A DNA stretch of 64,000 bases, from NCBI RefSeq assembly GCF_001189295.1, contig NZ_CP012159.1:4666525-4730524 (forward strand), read 5' to 3'. The position numbers and the translations under genes are program-made. A model generated the notes under the pieces. It searched no databases. It was not told the DNA's origin and saw nothing but the letters and a program-made list of their open reading frames with translations. Positions 16,333-26,810 of the stretch are shown in pieces; within the stretch, counting starts at the first letter, position 1; each line of letters starts with the position of its first letter. The stretch is from Chondromyces crocatus (GTDB lineage: Bacteria; Myxococcota_A; Polyangia; Polyangiales; Polyangiaceae).

Positions 16333-17697
16333 CTAGGGGACGTAGGCCGAGAGGGCCTGGACGAGCCGGTCCAGGTCGGCGCGGGTGTGGCGCTCGGTCA
16401 CGGCGAGGAGCAGCTCGCCGCGGCGGGCCGGGTCGAAACGGCCGAGGTCGAGGCCCGGGATGATGTTCTGGTCCTGGAGGGCGCTGCAGAGGGCGGAGGC
16501 GTCCCCGCCGCGGACGCCGACCACGAACTCGTGGAAGGTCGGGGCGCCGAAGGGGAGGGTGTAGCCGTCGAGCTTCGCGATGGCCTGCTTGAGGTGCTCG
16601 GTTTTGGCGAGGCACTGGCGGGCGGCGTCCACGAAGCCTTGCTTGCCCAGCATGCTCATCTTGATGGTGACGGCCGTGGCACAGAGGCCGCTGTTCGTGC
16701 AGATGTTGCTGGTGGCGCGCTCGCGGCGGATGTGTTGCTCGCGGGTGGCCAGGGTGAGCACGTAGCCGCGGCGGCCTTCCTTGTCGACGGTCTCACCGAC
16801 GAGGCGGCCGGGGATCTGCTGGAGGTACTTGCGGTCGTTGCGGCACGCGAAGAGGCCGACGTTGGGGCCGCCGAACTGGGGCGGCAGCCCGAGCGGCTGG
16901 CCTTCGGCGACGGCGATGTCGGCGCCGAGAGCCCCGGGGGACTCGAGCAAGGCGAGCGCGTACGGATCGAGGGTGACGGTGATGAGGAGCGCACCCCTGG
17001 CGTGGCAGGCCTCGGCGATCCGGCGGATGTCTCCGATGCCGCCGAAGAAGTTGGGGTAGCCGATGACGACGCAGGCGGTGGTGTCGTCGATGGCCTGGGT
17101 GAGCTGCTCGATGCTCGGCGCTCCGTCGGAGCCGACAGGGACGTGAACGAGCGAGGCCGTCCCGGTGCCGATGCCGCGGACGTAGGTCTCGATGGTCTCG
17201 GTGTAGTGCGGGTGGACGCCCGCGGAGATGACGGTGCGCTCACGTCCGGTGAGGCGCCGCGCCATGAGCACGGCCTCGGCCGCACCGCTCGCGCCATCGT
17301 AGAGCGAGGCGTTCGCGACGGGCAGACCGAGGATTTCGCTGACGATGGTCTGGAACTCGAAGATGACCTGCAGCGTCCCCTGGGCGACCTCGGGCTGGTA
17401 GGGCGTGTAGGCGGTGTAGAACTCGCTCCGCAGGAGGAGCTGATCGGCGGCCGGCGGGAAATGATGCTCGTAGGCGCCAGCGCCCAGGAACGAAAGCATC
17501 TGTGCCGCGCGGTTCTGCGTCGCGAGGTCCCCGAGGTGTCGCATGAGGGACACCTCGTCGAGTGCCGGGTCGAGCTGCAAGGGGCGCTCGAGCCGGGCCT
17601 CGGTGGGGATGGAGGTGAACAGATCGTCGAGCGTCTCGAGGCCGGAGACCTCGAGCATCGCCCGAATTTCCTCGGGAGTATGGGGGAGGTAACGCAT
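16333..17697 (-). CDS. gcvPA: Glycine dehydrogenase (decarboxylating) subunit 1
   Basis: The 454-residue protein is the N-terminal half of the split P-protein. Typical markers are MRYLPHTPEEIRAMLEVSG at the start, FLGAGAYEHHFPPAADQLLLRSEFYTAYTPYQPE, and NASLYDGASGAAEAVLMA. With subunit 2, which carries the PLP lysine, it decarboxylates glycine and passes the aminomethyl group to lipoyl-GcvH. It is the last gene of gcvT-gcvH-gcvPA. The gcvPB partner is not downstream; a convergent gene begins 28 bases away, so gcvPB must lie elsewhere. Confidence 0.95.
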   Translation of the reverse strand: MRYLPHTPEEIRAMLEVSGLETLDDLFTSIPTEARLERPLQLDPALDEVSLMRHLGDLATQNRAAQMLSFLGAGAYEHHFPPAADQLLLRSEFYTAYTPYQPEVAQGTLQVIFEFQTIVSEILGLPVANASLYDGASGAAEAVLMARRLTGRERTVISAGVHPHYTETIETYVRGIGTGTASLVHVPVGSDGAPSIEQLTQAIDDTTACVVIGYPNFFGGIGDIRRIAEACHARGALLITVTLDPYALALLESPGALGADIAVAEGQPLGLPPQFGGPNVGLFACRNDRKYLQQIPGRLVGETVDKEGRRGYVLTLATREQHIRRERATSNICTNSGLCATAVTIKMSMLGKQGFVDAARQCLAKTEHLKQAIAKLDGYTLPFGAPTFHEFVVGVRGGDASALCSALQDQNIIPGLDLGRFDPARRGELLLAVTERHTRADLDRLVQALSAYVP

Positions 17698-17733
17698 GTC
17701 GTCGGGGAGGGGAGGCCGGTGGCGGTCGAGCGC

Positions 17734-18135
17734 TCAGTGGCCTGACTTGAGGAGCTCTTTGTATGCGTCGACGTCGAGGAGCTCGTCGAGCTCGCTCCGA
17801 TCGGACGGCTCGATGGCGACCATCCAGCCGAGCTCGTAGCAGTCTTCGTTGACCTTCTCGGGGGTCTGCTCGAGGGCGTCGTTGATGCGGACGACCTTGC
17901 CGCTCACCGGTGCGAAGAGGTCGCTCAAGGTCTTCACGCTCTCGATGGTCCCGAAGGCCTTGCCGGCCGTGATCGTCTCACCGACCCGGACGTCGAGGTT
18001 CACGAGGGTGATGTCCCCGAGCTGATCGACGGCGTAGGCCGTGATTCCGACGAGGATCTGGCCATCCACCTCCTTCGTCCACTCGTGGTCTTTCGTGTAC
18101 TTCCTGTCCGATCGCACGTCGTCTTGCTGCGCCAT
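17734..18135 (-). CDS. gcvH: Glycine cleavage system H protein
   Basis: The 133-residue protein has the lipoyl-domain pattern YTKDHEWTKE near the start and GTIESVKTLSDLFAPVSG with Lys68 as the lipoylated residue, and GWMVAIEPSD near the end. GcvH shuttles the aminomethyl group between P-, T- and L-proteins. The start at 18135 is set by GGAGGGAG five bases upstream (18141-18148); a GTG/ATG start at 18150 would place the ribosome-binding site inside the gene. It follows gcvT by 48 bases and precedes gcvPA by 36. Confidence 0.96.
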   Translation of the reverse strand: MAQQDDVRSDRKYTKDHEWTKEVDGQILVGITAYAVDQLGDITLVNLDVRVGETITAGKAFGTIESVKTLSDLFAPVSGKVVRINDALEQTPEKVNEDCYELGWMVAIEPSDRSELDELLDVDAYKELLKSGH

Positions 18136-18140
18136 CTCGC

Positions 18141-18148
18141 CTCCCTCC
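18141..18148 (-). promoter_or_regulatory. Strong ribosome-binding site of gcvH
   Basis: Read on the minus strand this is GGAGGGAG, five bases from the ATG at 18135. It fixes the GcvH start and suggests high independent initiation within the gcv transcript. Confidence 0.65.
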
Positions 18149-18183
18149 ATATCCCTGGAGCCAGGTTTGAGCTTCCCGCCGTT

Positions 18184-19308
<1,125 letters not shown>

Positions 19309-19411
19309 GAGGCGGCGATCTACTGCGGATGGGTCGGAAAGTCGACGGGGCCGGGGTCGCCCCGTGGTTTCGAGCCCTTTCCTCGGGGGGTGACGCTGTG
19401 GTGACGGGTGT

Positions 19412-19945
19412 CTATTCGAGGCGGGTTGGATCGAGCGGGCTGCCGTCGGGCTTGAAGCCTTTGGCCTTCCACCGCTCCTCGTCGCTGAGTCCCGGTTCCG
19501 GAAGTACCTTCGTTACGTCCTGCACTGTGAGATCGGTGCCCCGGTGGCGCCGTGAGACGACCTCGATGCGGAGCTGACGCGTGGGGTTCTTGTCGACGGT
19601 CACGCCCGTGAAGACCGTCTTCGCTGGTCCCGTCTCCACCTTGTCCGCGCGGACGCGCTGCCTGACGTAGTTCGCAAGCTGCTCGGCTGGAACGTTTCCG
19701 TTGGCGACGACCTCGTCGGGGAAGCGGAAGCGGACGTGCAATTTCCTGGGGATGGCGAGGCCGAAGGCGAGTTCCGTTCCTTCCGCCAGCTCTCCAGGGG
19801 CCGTCTGATCGACCAGCATGGGGTTGGGCTGGATCTCACTCGGCGCCGGGGCGGGCGCGGGCTCTGCTTTGCTGCGGCACCCGTTGAGCGCCAGAGCCCC
19901 GGCAGTGAGTGTGAGCAGACGGAAGATGCGCGAGGCCTTGCTCAC
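19412..19945 (-). CDS. Lipoprotein at the end of the minor-pilin operon
   Basis: The 177-residue product from GTG 19945 starts MSKASRIFRLLTLTAGALALNGC, a good lipoprotein signal. The mature part has a Pro/Ala linker, then a predicted alpha/beta domain (HVRFRFPDEVVANGNVPAEQLANYVRQRV) and ends with a conserved-looking ERWKAKGFKPDG. The GTG overlaps the pilY1 stop as GTGA with GGTGGAG just before it, implying translational coupling, so it probably works with PilY1 in type IV pilus priming. An ATG at 19963 is an alternative start. No known family recognised. Confidence 0.75.
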   Translation of the reverse strand: MSKASRIFRLLTLTAGALALNGCRSKAEPAPAPAPSEIQPNPMLVDQTAPGELAEGTELAFGLAIPRKLHVRFRFPDEVVANGNVPAEQLANYVRQRVRADKVETGPAKTVFTGVTVDKNPTRQLRIEVVSRRHRGTDLTVQDVTKVLPEPGLSDEERWKAKGFKPDGSPLDPTRLE

Positions 19946-22900
19946 TCCACCACGCTCGCCCACGAGTCGATCCTGCTCCCTGTCGCGGGTCGCGGCAGGT
20001 TGATGGTGCGGGTCGGTGTGACACCACCCGTCACGTTGGAGATGCCCCGGTTGCCCGTGTGGAAGCGCAGCTCGTAGTTCATGCCCGAGAACGCAGCCGG
20101 CCCGATGAATGCACCGAAATACGGGTCGTTCACATTCACGGTGTCGGTGCAGCTCGGTGTCTGCATGACGGCGACGCCGAACACGATGCCTTCTTGCTCC
20201 TGGTTGCGATCGAAGTTGAGCGGATCGTTTTCCTTCGGGAGGCGACCATTCGAGAGCTGCGGCGTGTCCTCGAGGGTGTAGTGCAGTCCCCAGACGTGGC
20301 TCGCGCCGACGTCACAGAGGAGCGCTCCTGCACTCGGGTCAGGCGGCGAGTACGTGGAGAAGTAGGCGACCGAGTCGAAGAGCGAGATCGGTCCCGTCAC
20401 ACGTCGCCCGTTCTCGAGGCGCTCGTGCCAGTTGCGCGACATCGTGAGCGTTGGCGTGCCGCTCTGGAACTCGAGCCCTTCCTTGAGTGACCAGATCCAG
20501 TTCTCGTCCTCGCCTGGATCGAGCCGCTCTTGATCGCCCGTCGAGAACATGATGATCGTGTTGCCGATCTCGTCGAGGCTGACGATGGGCGTCGTGGCGA
20601 TCGGCTGGCCTGCCGCTCCGGCGACGTTGGCCTGTGTGGCGGAGTAGGCGTCCCATGCGAGCTGGACGGTCCATTGATCCGGATCCGCGCTGGCGAGGTT
20701 GATGCGCCACAGCGTGCCGTCAGCGTCTCCGATGTAGACGCGATCTGCGATCTGGCCTGCCTGCGAGGGGAAGATGACAGGGATCCCGGTGAGGGGTGAG
20801 TCGAACGCTGCGACCGTGACCCGGCCCGCTGAGTTGAGCCCTTGAGGCCCTTCGAGGGCGTTCCCTCGGAACGTGCGGATCACTCGGCCATTGTCGAGAC
20901 GCACGATCGTGAGCGAGCGCCCCGGTCCGACGTCGGTCGGCGAGTTGCCCCAGCACCGCACCTGGGTGCGCTGCTGGTACGGGGAGATGGGAGGAATGAG
21001 CGACGTGCCCCCACCCTGGCGGTCGCACGTGCCCGTTCCGAGCGGCGCGCCACCTCCAGCGAGGATGGCGACTGCGACCTCGCGCGTCTGTCCGGGATCA
21101 CCGTTCTCGCTGACCTCGATCGTGGCGATCGCGGGCGTCGGCGGCGATTCGCCGAAGAGAGGCGCACCCAGATCATCCGTGGAGAGCTGCCACAAGAAGC
21201 TGGGCTTCGTCGGATCCGTGACGTCGAGCGCGTAGTAGAAGCTGCCGCCGGCACCACCGCTGGCGACGAGCACGGTGCGCCAGGTCGCCGTCCCGTCGAT
21301 GGCCTGGGTGAGGGAGCGCTCGAAGATCACGTTCTTCACGACCGGGGCGCCGTCGAGCAAGGGCGCTTGCTGGTTGAACGTTGACACCGCTCGGGGAAGG
21401 ACGTGAGGCGGGAAGAAGGACCAGAGCTCGTTCTGTTGCTCCGAGTTCACCTCCATGTTGAAGGCGTGCAGCTGGCCATCCGTCGTCGCCGTGTACAGCG
21501 TGAGCGGCCGGCCGATGAACTGATTCGCGAAGGCCTCGTAGGTGTCGTCGGTGACGAGATCGCGAGGAGGGCCGATCAGCGTGGGCGTCGAGTGGTAGAC
21601 GGCGCCGAGCAGGCTGGCGCGCTGGGTGTCCGCCACGTTGTCGCCGAGCTGCCAGTTCATGACGCCGCGTGCACACTCCGCGGCGGTGGCCGTGTTGATG
21701 GAGGTGCACTGGCTCGGGACGGCGCCGCTCGGATCGAGCCCGAAGGCGCGCGGATCGTTGGCGGCTTCGGAGGTGAAGGCGTCTTTCTCGATGAGCTGAC
21801 CACCACCGCTCATCGCGCCGGTGTACGTGCCGAGGCCGTCGGTCCCGCCAGCGATGGGGCGAATGCTCCGCGTCGAGTGGACCGTGCTGGTCATCCCCTC
21901 GGGCTCACCGAACACCGTGAAGAAGCGCCTCGGCGCCGGAGACGCCTGCCGCATGTTCTCGGCAAAGAAGTCACCCTCGTCCTGATCCGGGGTCTGGAGG
22001 ACGGCGACGGTCTGGCCGTTCTGTGACTCGCACTTGTAGCGCTTGCGCTCGAGGAGTCCTCCCCACAGAGGGCTGAACCCAGCGGGAGGCTGCGGCTGGA
22101 ACGAGGCAGAGACCTCGTACCCTGCCGCGCCTGCGCTTCCCGCGTTGGTCGCGCCTCCGGCCGCGCTCACGGGGACGGTCCGGCTCGTGACGCGCGCGAT
22201 GTCGATGAAGATGCTCGAGAGCGCCGCGTTCAGCTCGGCGATGCTGTTCGGGAAGTAGCCACGCGGCGAGCCTCCCTCGATGGCGATCCGGGTGAGCGTG
22301 CAGCACGCACGCAGGCCGCTGGTCTGCGGATCCTCGCACACGCCGCCCGGATTGAAGGAGCTCGCGTTGAGGTCGTTGCAGTTCATCCCCGCTGCAGCCG
22401 ACAGGCTGTAGCCGATGGTGAAGGTGCGGATCTGATGGTTGTCGTAGAGATCTTCCGCGATGTTCCACGGTCGACGGTAGGGGCACCCATCCCCGTCGGG
22501 ACCCGGGCCTGGGCTGCTCGAGCAATCCTTGGCCGGGTTGGGATCTCGGAGGTCCATGTTCGGCTCGCCGTCGGAGAGCAGCACGATGAACTTGTCTCGG
22601 CCGGCGATGCAGGGATCGTCCTTCGGTCCGAGCGGCCTGCCATTCCAGTCGCTGCCGTCCTCCGTGAGGTAGACGCGCGCGTCGGCGAGCATCCCAGCGA
22701 GAGGTGTAGCCCCATAGGGCCGCAGTGTGAGCAGCGCTTGCTGGATGCGCTCGTTGGTCGCGCGGACGTCGTTGAGGGATGCGTCGTGCGCAGGGAAAGG
22801 GACGAGAGGACCTTCCCAGTCGGGCGCTGCTGGGTTGCGCGCGCCGACCTCGAAGTCCTGCGGGGTGAGGCAGCCAGGAGGCTGGCCGGCGGCGTGCGAA

Positions 22901-23514
22901 CCACCGCTCTGGAAGCCGAGGTAGTAGCTCCACATGCCTTGCACGCCGTCAGCGCTGTTGGAGACACCCGTGCCCGCGTTCGTGAGGGTGTCGAAGGTCA
23001 TCATCGAGAACCGGACGAGGTCCTTTGCGTTGTCGAGGAAGCCCGTCTCGAGCTGGTTCCAGGGGGTGCCGCAGGTGCCGCTCGCGTTGTTGTAGGGATG
23101 CTCGACGAGGGCGCCGTTGTGCGGGCCCTTCGTGCAGCCATTCGACAGCGGGCGGTGATAGTTGATGTAGTAGCCACGGTCGTACGGCATCGCGCCGTTG
23201 ATCGCGTACTGCGTGAGGAACGCGCTGTCGCTGCGTGGCTGCGCATAGCAGGAGAAGTTCTGGATGGGTCCGGTGAGGGCCTCGACGATGTTCGTCCACC
23301 GGCTGCGCTCGGCCTCCGGGGGAGGCGCTCCGCCCGGCGAGCACGTGGGATCATTTCCGGCGACCGTCCTCTCCATGGATCCCGACGTGTCGAGGAGCAG
23401 CAGGACGTTCGGCAAGAGAGGGTTCAGATCGAGCTGTGCCAGCGCGGATGTTGCGTGCAGCGAGAGTGCGGCGCTGGTGCTGGCGATGAGCAGTAGCTTT
23501 GAAATGGAGCGCAT
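19942..23514 (-). CDS. pilY1: PilY1-type pilus tip/assembly protein
   Basis: The 1190-residue exported protein has a signal peptide (MRSISKLLLIASTSAALSL...ALA), then a von Willebrand A-like domain with the MIDAS motif DTSGS at 42-46 and a further IVLLSDGEPN strand. The C-terminal half is the PilY1 beta-propeller (LYTATTDGQLHAFNM, WRTVLVASGGAGGSFYYALDVTDPTKPSFLW, VYIGDADGTLWRINL). In Myxococcus and Pseudomonas, PilY1 with minor pilins primes pilus assembly and sits at the tip as an adhesin. It follows the PilX-like gene by 14 bases. Length is typical. Confidence 0.93.
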   Translation of the reverse strand: MRSISKLLLIASTSAALSLHATSALAQLDLNPLLPNVLLLLDTSGSMERTVAGNDPTCSPGGAPPPEAERSRWTNIVEALTGPIQNFSCYAQPRSDSAFLTQYAINGAMPYDRGYYINYHRPLSNGCTKGPHNGALVEHPYNNASGTCGTPWNQLETGFLDNAKDLVRFSMMTFDTLTNAGTGVSNSADGVQGMWSYYLGFQSGGSHAAGQPPGCLTPQDFEVGARNPAAPDWEGPLVPFPAHDASLNDVRATNERIQQALLTLRPYGATPLAGMLADARVYLTEDGSDWNGRPLGPKDDPCIAGRDKFIVLLSDGEPNMDLRDPNPAKDCSSSPGPGPDGDGCPYRRPWNIAEDLYDNHQIRTFTIGYSLSAAAGMNCNDLNASSFNPGGVCEDPQTSGLRACCTLTRIAIEGGSPRGYFPNSIAELNAALSSIFIDIARVTSRTVPVSAAGGATNAGSAGAAGYEVSASFQPQPPAGFSPLWGGLLERKRYKCESQNGQTVAVLQTPDQDEGDFFAENMRQASPAPRRFFTVFGEPEGMTSTVHSTRSIRPIAGGTDGLGTYTGAMSGGGQLIEKDAFTSEAANDPRAFGLDPSGAVPSQCTSINTATAAECARGVMNWQLGDNVADTQRASLLGAVYHSTPTLIGPPRDLVTDDTYEAFANQFIGRPLTLYTATTDGQLHAFNMEVNSEQQNELWSFFPPHVLPRAVSTFNQQAPLLDGAPVVKNVIFERSLTQAIDGTATWRTVLVASGGAGGSFYYALDVTDPTKPSFLWQLSTDDLGAPLFGESPPTPAIATIEVSENGDPGQTREVAVAILAGGGAPLGTGTCDRQGGGTSLIPPISPYQQRTQVRCWGNSPTDVGPGRSLTIVRLDNGRVIRTFRGNALEGPQGLNSAGRVTVAAFDSPLTGIPVIFPSQAGQIADRVYIGDADGTLWRINLASADPDQWTVQLAWDAYSATQANVAGAAGQPIATTPIVSLDEIGNTIIMFSTGDQERLDPGEDENWIWSLKEGLEFQSGTPTLTMSRNWHERLENGRRVTGPISLFDSVAYFSTYSPPDPSAGALLCDVGASHVWGLHYTLEDTPQLSNGRLPKENDPLNFDRNQEQEGIVFGVAVMQTPSCTDTVNVNDPYFGAFIGPAAFSGMNYELRFHTGNRGISNVTGGVTPTRTINLPRPATGSRIDSWASVVE

Positions 23515-23528
23515 GACGTCCTCTCAGC

Positions 23529-24206
23529 TCATTTTATCGGAACGTTGATGACGACGACATGAGCGCTGAGCAGCTCTTGGTTGCCCGACATCGCGACGAG
23601 GGTCTTGTCGTCCATGGGCGCGTTCGGGCCTGGTGCCGGATAGACGACGCTGGTCGCGTTGAGCGTCACCATCACGGCGTCGGTGTTCACGGCACCGGCC
23701 GACGTGAGGTCCATGCCGGGAGGAGGTGGTCTCGCACGAGAGAAATCGCTCATCTCGACCTCGATCCGGTACTGCAGATCGGCTTTGCCCAGGCTCCCCG
23801 GTATCGTCGGCGTGTAGGGGACCACCAGGCTTCCCGTGAACCCCTCGAGCGCCTCTCTGCTGAACCGGAAACACCGGTCACCCGGCTCGGCGGCGAAGCA
23901 GCACCTCTCCGGTGCGCTGGCATCGCAGACGTAGGCGTCTTTCCGCCGAGATTCCTGGATGAGGGAGGGGCCGATGTCGGCATTGTCGAGCTGGGCGATG
24001 GTGGCTTGCAGCGCGAGCTCGGTGAGGTAACGCGCCTGGGTGCTCTGACGCGCGTAGCCGCTCGAGATCGTCGAGAGTGACGCCGCGTGCGCGGCGAAGA
24101 CGCCGATCGCAGTGAGCATCGCGACCAGCAGCACGACGATGAACACGGCAGCGCCGCGTTCTCGAGAGCGTGCGCGGACGCGGGAGAGATGGGGAGAGAT
24201 CACCAT
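23529..24206 (-). CDS. pilX: PilX-like minor pilin
   Basis: The 225-residue protein begins MVISPHLSRVRARSRERG, then AAVFIVVLLVAMLTAIGVFAAH, a class III leader with cleavage after Gly18. As in other PilX proteins the Glu at position +5 is missing. The rest is a pilin-like head with a Cys-containing segment (YVCDASAPERCCFAAEP). The start ATGGTGA overlaps the pilW stop by seven bases, so translation is probably coupled. It belongs to the minor-pilin priming complex with PilV, PilW, FimT and PilY1. Confidence 0.85.
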   Translation of the reverse strand: MVISPHLSRVRARSRERGAAVFIVVLLVAMLTAIGVFAAHAASLSTISSGYARQSTQARYLTELALQATIAQLDNADIGPSLIQESRRKDAYVCDASAPERCCFAAEPGDRCFRFSREALEGFTGSLVVPYTPTIPGSLGKADLQYRIEVEMSDFSRARPPPPGMDLTSAGAVNTDAVMVTLNATSVVYPAPGPNAPMDDKTLVAMSGNQELLSAHVVVINVPIK

Positions 24207-25564
24207 CGCTGTGCCTTCTCGTTGTTGGGAAGCGACACCTCTGCGTGCAGGGTACGCATGCGGGCAAAGACGGCAGGCGCTCCCGCGGGGATGGGATCAC
24301 CCAGGGTGTTCACTGCCGGGACGACGCCGGGGATGAGGAACCGCAGGTGGCGTGTCTCGGTCCCGGTCGGGTAGTACAGATCGGCGTCACGATCGGGGGC
24401 GCGCGTCCGGGTGCTCAGACGGGCCTGCACCGCGCGAATTCTCTGAGGCGTCCCGCCATTCGTGATGTCGTTGGCGATCGTGTAGACGTCGTCGATGACG
24501 GGCGTCCGGATGGGGTAACGCACCACTTCCGGGTTGACGGTGGACGAGGTCACCAGGGCGGCCGTGGAGATGCCGAACTTGAGATCGACCGCATATTCGG
24601 AGACGATCTCGAGGGTGTTTGCGATCTCGACATTGTCGGCGTCGAGCTCGACCCTCACCAGCTCGGTTCGTCCCTGGTCTCCTGTCACGCCTTCCGAGAT
24701 CGGCGCGACCAGCTGGCCGTAGTCGGGGTGGTTGGTGAGGCTGCGAATGTCGTAACGAACGCGCGTGACGGGGGTCACGAGGAAGTTCGCGTTGCTGCCG
24801 CTGCGGCTGATGCCGCACGGGCCTGCATCCTTGTACGGAAGCGCAGGGTTGGACCGCAGCTGAATGGTCAGCGTTCCCGCATTCGCGCCCTCGATCACGC
24901 CATAGACGATCGGTGGTTGGCCGTCGGTCGTGATGCGGATCGCTCTTCCAGGTCTGAAGATGCCGTCGAACGCAGCGTTGCCAGCGCTGGCACGCATCAA
25001 CGTGCGCCTCATGGCGCCGGAGTTTCGCTGGAGCTGGATGGTCAGGCCGCCGCCGGCCGAGAAGATGGCCTGCACATCGAACTGCTCGTTCGTCCCGAAA
25101 GCACCTCCGATGATGAGGGCGTCAGGGAAGAAGTTGTTCGCTGCGCTCTGGGCCAGCGCTGTCGGGTTGGCATCGAATGACCCCTCCCTGAGGATCTGGA
25201 TGCCAGCGAGCCGCTGCAGCCCGTCCGGCCATGCGGAGGGCGGGCGGCAGGTCATCGGATCGAGCTGGATGTTGGGCGTCGAGAGAAACGCTGCTCTCTG
25301 GATGTCCGCCGTGAGCCGCTGCATGCCCAGCATGGCGCCGAGGTGCGCCGCGGAGAACCGCGCTTCGTACTGGAAGAAGCGGCTCGCGTTCTTCGCCAGC
25401 AGCATCGCAGCGGTCGCGACGGCGAGGCCAGCCGCCATGGCGATGATCAGCTCCACCAGGGTGAAGCCGCGCCGTGAGCGCGGGGATGGTGTCGCCGTCC
25501 GCGATGGGAGCGACTCCGCAGAAGCGCGCTGGGTGGATCGGTGCCGAGGTCGAAGGATGCTCAT
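24200..25564 (-). CDS. pilW: PilW-like minor pilin
   Basis: The 454-residue product carries a type III prepilin leader ending RRG, cleaved before FTLVELIIAMAAGLAV, with Glu38 at the +5 position. PilW-like features include LLAKNASRFFQYEARF and MQRLTADIQRAAFL after the helix; the large C-terminal head is beta-rich. The start at ATG 25564 lies just beyond the pilV stop; a TTG at 25570 would overlap it. The leader of about 33 residues is longer than usual. Confidence 0.87.
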   Translation of the reverse strand: MSILRPRHRSTQRASAESLPSRTATPSPRSRRGFTLVELIIAMAAGLAVATAAMLLAKNASRFFQYEARFSAAHLGAMLGMQRLTADIQRAAFLSTPNIQLDPMTCRPPSAWPDGLQRLAGIQILREGSFDANPTALAQSAANNFFPDALIIGGAFGTNEQFDVQAIFSAGGGLTIQLQRNSGAMRRTLMRASAGNAAFDGIFRPGRAIRITTDGQPPIVYGVIEGANAGTLTIQLRSNPALPYKDAGPCGISRSGSNANFLVTPVTRVRYDIRSLTNHPDYGQLVAPISEGVTGDQGRTELVRVELDADNVEIANTLEIVSEYAVDLKFGISTAALVTSSTVNPEVVRYPIRTPVIDDVYTIANDITNGGTPQRIRAVQARLSTRTRAPDRDADLYYPTGTETRHLRFLIPGVVPAVNTLGDPIPAGAPAVFARMRTLHAEVSLPNNEKAQRW

Positions 25565-25566
25565 CG

Positions 25567-26157
25567 TCAATCCCGGATCTTGTTCCGCATCACGCTCGTG
25601 GTGAGATAGACGGCGCCATAGAGGTCCGGCTGTGCATCGACCGCGCTCGGCGTGACGTCACAATCGGCTGGTGAGCCATCCCGCCGCCAGAAGACACGGA
25701 TGTCGGCGCGGATCAGCGTCCCTGGCGTGCTCATGATGCCTGGAAAGCGGTGGAAGCGGAGATGGGTGCAGTAGGCGCTCGTCACGAGGTCGGCGCTGTA
25801 GGCATCGATCCCGAGGACATCCGCCACGGGGGAGCCCATGGTGGGGACCTCCTCCGGGATGAGGCGCTGATCGGGGTTGGTCTCGGCAAGTCGCAGCCAG
25901 TCGGTCTCCGACAGGTCCGGAAGCCCGTTCGGTTCATTCCACTGGAGTGCGTCCACGCGGATCCGCTCTGCCCAGCTCTGCGCGATGAGGTTGGCCATGG
26001 CCAGGTTGCGCGCCTGCGTTCCGCTGACGGCTGTCGCCCGCTGCAGAGCGATGATGCCGCTGGCTCCGAGCGCCAGGATCCCGAGGGCGACCATCACCTC
26101 GATCACGGTGTAGCCCGCACGCCGAGCGCGGGAAGGATGCGGTGAGCGTGTGTTCAC
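25567..26157 (-). CDS. pilV: PilV-like minor pilin
   Basis: From GTG 26157 the protein has 196 residues, with leader MNTRSPHPSRARRAG and the processed helix YTVIEVMVALGILALGASGIIALQ, Glu20 being +5. The later RNLAMANLIAQSWAERIRVD is typical of PilV proteins. The GTG overlaps the upstream stop as GTGA. A longer open frame to 26520 is out of register with the real upstream gene and is rejected. A minor pilin of the priming complex. Confidence 0.87.
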   Translation of the reverse strand: MNTRSPHPSRARRAGYTVIEVMVALGILALGASGIIALQRATAVSGTQARNLAMANLIAQSWAERIRVDALQWNEPNGLPDLSETDWLRLAETNPDQRLIPEEVPTMGSPVADVLGIDAYSADLVTSAYCTHLRFHRFPGIMSTPGTLIRADIRVFWRRDGSPADCDVTPSAVDAQPDLYGAVYLTTSVMRNKIRD

Positions 26158-26798
26158 AGCGCGAGCCTCGCTGCCCCGTTCGGTGGAATCAGGACTGTTC
26201 GCGAGAGACCGGTTTGCTGATTGTCCACTCGGAATGTGGGCACGGTGGTCAACGGGGCGAAGGGACCATTGGTGTCGAACCGAATGAAGGCTCTGCCGCG
26301 CGGCGTGAAGCAGATGTCCACCTGCGGCACCTCGCTGGCGTTGTTGAGCATCGCGACGCTGGCCAGCTCGGAGGCTCCGCCGTTGACCCGGAGGGTGGAG
26401 ATCTGTCGAAACTGATCGGCGGTATTGAAGTCTGCGGTCCAGCAGTTGGAGTTCAGGACGGGGAACGTGAGGATGGATGCTGCCTCGCGCATGTCGAGAT
26501 TCCCCGTGCCAGCATCCCATCGCACCATCACGGCGGTTCCTCGTCCGAGCGAGCGGCTCCGCGCCAGGCGGTACATCGAGGAGATCTCCATCGCTGTGCG
26601 GTTGACGCGGCGATCGCGCATGATCTGAACGAACATCGGCGACGCGGTCGCTGCCAGCACGCCGATGATGATCACCACCGCGAGCAGCTCCATGAGCGTG
26701 AAGCCGCGGTTACCTGCACGCGCCTTCCTCACGACGGTCCGCATCCGGGGCGGGATGGGCCGAGCGGCTGCACGATGGAGGGGAAAACGCAGACACAT
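26154..26798 (-). CDS. fimT: FimT/FimU-type minor pilin (GspH-like)
   Basis: The 214-residue prepilin has the leader site RAGNRG with cleavage before FTLMELLAVVIIIGVLAATASPMF; Glu37 is +5. MRDRRVNRTAMEISSMYRLARSRSLGRG is the extended helix seen in FimT/GspH pseudopilins. The ATG at 26798 has GGAG six bases upstream; an ATG at 26744 would give a more standard 13-residue leader and is possible. It is the first gene of the pilin operon, divergent from the lipoprotein gene at 26921. Confidence 0.85.
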   Translation of the reverse strand: MCLRFPLHRAAARPIPPRMRTVVRKARAGNRGFTLMELLAVVIIIGVLAATASPMFVQIMRDRRVNRTAMEISSMYRLARSRSLGRGTAVMVRWDAGTGNLDMREAASILTFPVLNSNCWTADFNTADQFRQISTLRVNGGASELASVAMLNNASEVPQVDICFTPRGRAFIRFDTNGPFAPLTTVPTFRVDNQQTGLSRTVLIPPNGAARLAL

Positions 26799-26810
26799 GG
26801 AGCTCTCCAG

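Noticed and set aside
19309-19411. Possible glycine riboswitch before gcvT
   Set aside because: The 103-base gap is GC-rich and lacks the paired glycine-aptamer pattern I would look for; only a weak local hairpin is present.
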